A DNA stretch of 64,000 nucleotides, taken from positions 1-64,000 of the forward strand of contig JAGAJM010000006.1 in NCBI GenBank assembly GCA_017626055.1, read 5' to 3'. A program made the translations under genes and the position numbers. The DNA comes from a bacterium. Lineage in GTDB: Bacteria > Cyanobacteriota > Vampirovibrionia > Gastranaerophilales > Gastranaerophilaceae. The notes beneath the pieces were generated by a model that was given only the letters and a program-made list of their open reading frames with translations, was not told where the DNA came from and made no database searches. Shown piece after piece: positions 62,530 through 64,000 of the stretch (positions are counted from its first letter, which is position 1; every line of letters begins with the position of its first letter).

Positions 62530-64000
62530 TTATAAATTTTCCAATGCTGCAATTTTCATGTCTTTAAAGTCTGGAGTTTTGCCAGTCCAGATTTTTTCAG
62601 CTGCTAGTGCTTGGTGGATGAACATATCAACCCCATTGATTGTTCTGTAACCATTGCGTTCAGCTAATTTTAATAAAAGTGTTTTTTTAGGGTTGTAAAT
62701 TACATCATAAACTAATGCACCTTTTGGAAGTGTTTTGAGTTCTTTTTCTTCAACAGGTGTCATATCAGCCGCTCTGCCTTGCATACCTATTGGAGTTGTA
62801 TTTACAAGGATTTGGACATCGCCTAAATCTCTAATATATTCAATTTGGTAAACATTGAATTCTATATTTGGGAACTTACGACGTAAGTATGCTAGTAGTT
62901 CTGAACAATTTGGGATGTTTCTTGTGTATAGTTTAATTTCTTTCACGTTGCTTTGAGCTAGTGCAACGATAGCGGCTCTTGCGGCTCCGCCAGTACCTAA
63001 TACGCCAGCAGTTTTTCCAGCTAGGCTAAAGTCTGAAGGTATCGCATCTCTAAAGCCAATAACATCAGTGTTATAACCTCTTAGGGTTTTATCTTGGTTT
63101 ATTACAACAGTGTTCACTGCACCAACTAAATCAGCGGAAGAATCAACTGTATCTAGGAATAATGTAACAGGTATTTTTAATGGAATAGTTACATTAAACC
63201 CTGCATAACCATTGTATTTTAGGAACTTAATTCTATCTACCAGATCATCTGGTGGCGTTTCCAAAATTTCATATTCTGTTTCAATGCCTAAACTTTTAAA
63301 TCCAGCGTTATGAATGTGACTAGATAAAGAATGACCTAAAGGATAACCTATTAAACAAAATTTTCCGTTTTGAATAGGTGTTGCAGGTTGAGAATTACTA
63401 TCAACAACTGATGGTCCAAAAAATGAACTTGGCGCCTGAGCTGGTAAATTACCAGTATATTTTGCTTTTTGAGGTTCAATCGGATGTGTAATAGCTTGTG
63501 AGCTCGGGTTTTCCCAGCCAAAGTTAGCGTTAAAATTGTTATTGTATGAGCTTGTATCAACTGAAGTGTTTGAACTTACGTTACCTGTGTAGCTTTGAGT
63601 TTGAACGGGTTGTGGTTGTTCATAAGTTGGTTGTGGCTCTGGCTGAGGTTGTTGATATGCGGGTTCTTGATAATAAGTCTGTTGTGGTTCTTGATAGTAT
63701 GACTGTTGAGATTCAGAGTAAGATGGTTCATTATATGTTGACCCTCCGCATGAGTAGCTTTCGATAGAATTAGGCTGCATCATACTTGAACCAGCTGATT
63801 CAAATGTACTTGTATAACTTTCTGTTGGGGTTTCGTAATTATTCTCGCTTTGTGAGTAATACGAAGTTGACCAAGAATTTTCTTGTTGAGGTTCATTGTA
63901 AGTTGGTTCATTGTACGTTTGAACAGGTTCAGGTTCTTGTTTTTGGCAAGCTGATAGAGCTGCAAACCCAGTTGGTTTAGGAGCTTCTGTTACGGGTAAT
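62530..64000 (-). CDS. aroE: Shikimate dehydrogenase with long disordered N-terminal extension (5' end beyond window)
   Basis: The last about 280 residues are a full shikimate dehydrogenase: IGYPLGHSLSSHIHN, GFNVTIPLK (catalytic Lys), GYNTDVIGF, GTGGAARAAIVAL and NTTPIGM. Before them runs a Tyr/Gln/Pro/Glu/Ser-rich region of at least 210 residues with repeated Y-(N/Q)-E-P units. The first visible ATG is at 63783, but the frame stays open to the window edge, continuing the same composition, so I treat the gene as 5'-partial. AroE enzymes normally lack such extensions. An AALSACQ segment occurs near the edge. Confidence 0.88.
   Translation of the reverse strand, partial: LPVTEAPKPTGFAALSACQKQEPEPVQTYNEPTYNEPQQENSWSTSYYSQSENNYETPTESYTSTFESAGSSMMQPNSIESYSCGGSTYNEPSYSESQQSYYQEPQQTYYQEPAYQQPQPEPQPTYEQPQPVQTQSYTGNVSSNTSVDTSSYNNNFNANFGWENPSSQAITHPIEPQKAKYTGNLPAQAPSSFFGPSVVDSNSQPATPIQNGKFCLIGYPLGHSLSSHIHNAGFKSLGIETEYEILETPPDDLVDRIKFLKYNGYAGFNVTIPLKIPVTLFLDTVDSSADLVGAVNTVVINQDKTLRGYNTDVIGFRDAIPSDFSLAGKTAGVLGTGGAARAAIVALAQSNVKEIKLYTRNIPNCSELLAYLRRKFPNIEFNVYQIEYIRDLGDVQILVNTTPIGMQGRAADMTPVEEKELKTLPKGALVYDVIYNPKKTLLLKLAERNGYRTINGVDMFIHQALAAEKIWTGKTPDFKDMKIAALENL

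Overview
The window is AT-rich (about one third G+C by eye), densely coded chromosomal DNA from a bacterium with a Gram-negative-type envelope: lptC/lptA-like genes, lgt with a lipoprotein gene, nagZ, secDF and many signal-peptide TPR proteins. The cyanobacterial-style Clp-N protein, the abundance of TPR and HEAT proteins, the low G+C and several lineage-type hypothetical proteins with an N-terminal F-T-G motif fit a non-photosynthetic gut relative of Cyanobacteria (Melainabacteria / Candidatus Gastranaerophilales). This placement is an inference from gene content, not a phylogeny. No CRISPR array, insertion sequence, prophage or tRNA gene was found.

Layout. 1-680: end of an rRNA operon (23S 3' end, structured spacer, 5S, terminator), then a gene-poor stretch with a relic copy of the 5S tail and two palindromic repeats. 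0.9-7.7 kb: a small protein, an MFS transporter, dnaK, a ribbon-helix-helix regulator, and the minus-strand operon nanE-nanK-small gene-ubiA. 7.7-20 kb: M16 peptidase, family 4 UDG, orphan histidine kinase, TPR proteins, an AbrB/MazE-like gene divergent from a small unknown gene across a perfect 38-bp palindrome, an HMGL-family synthase, mnmA, a metallophosphoesterase and an MBL-fold hydrolase. 20-31.7 kb: two large lineage-type unknown proteins, a tethered thioredoxin, an RpoD-like sigma factor behind phased TTAACA repeats, cobO, 5-formyl-THF cyclo-ligase, clpP, a cytoplasmic UshA-like nucleotidase, and the tilS-hpt pair.

30.4-43 kb: a protein of three Clp-N domains with no ATPase, a DUF1292 protein, ruvX, a large unknown protein and a free ClpX-type zinc finger (all minus strand); then a TPR lipoprotein with lgt, glyA with a wecA/tagO-type transferase, nagZ, comF and an acyltransferase. 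43-64 kb: gyrA, priA, a PC4-like protein, a PcrA/UvrD helicase, an SLOG + HEAT + EF-hand cluster, dapA-secD-secF, lptC-lptA-TPR-dprA-topA, and at the right edge a shikimate dehydrogenase with a long disordered N-terminal extension that runs off the window.

Main points for a second look: ClpP-associated recognition domains without ATPases; the AbrB-like/small-protein divergon; a repeated promoter architecture in which a -10 element lies exactly 6 nt (once 7) before the start codon, predicting leaderless mRNAs; the TTAACA array before the sigma factor; the AroE extension; and a probable AUU start codon for the wecA-like gene. Most genes follow short Shine-Dalgarno sites, and several operons use 1-nt or 8-nt start/stop overlaps.
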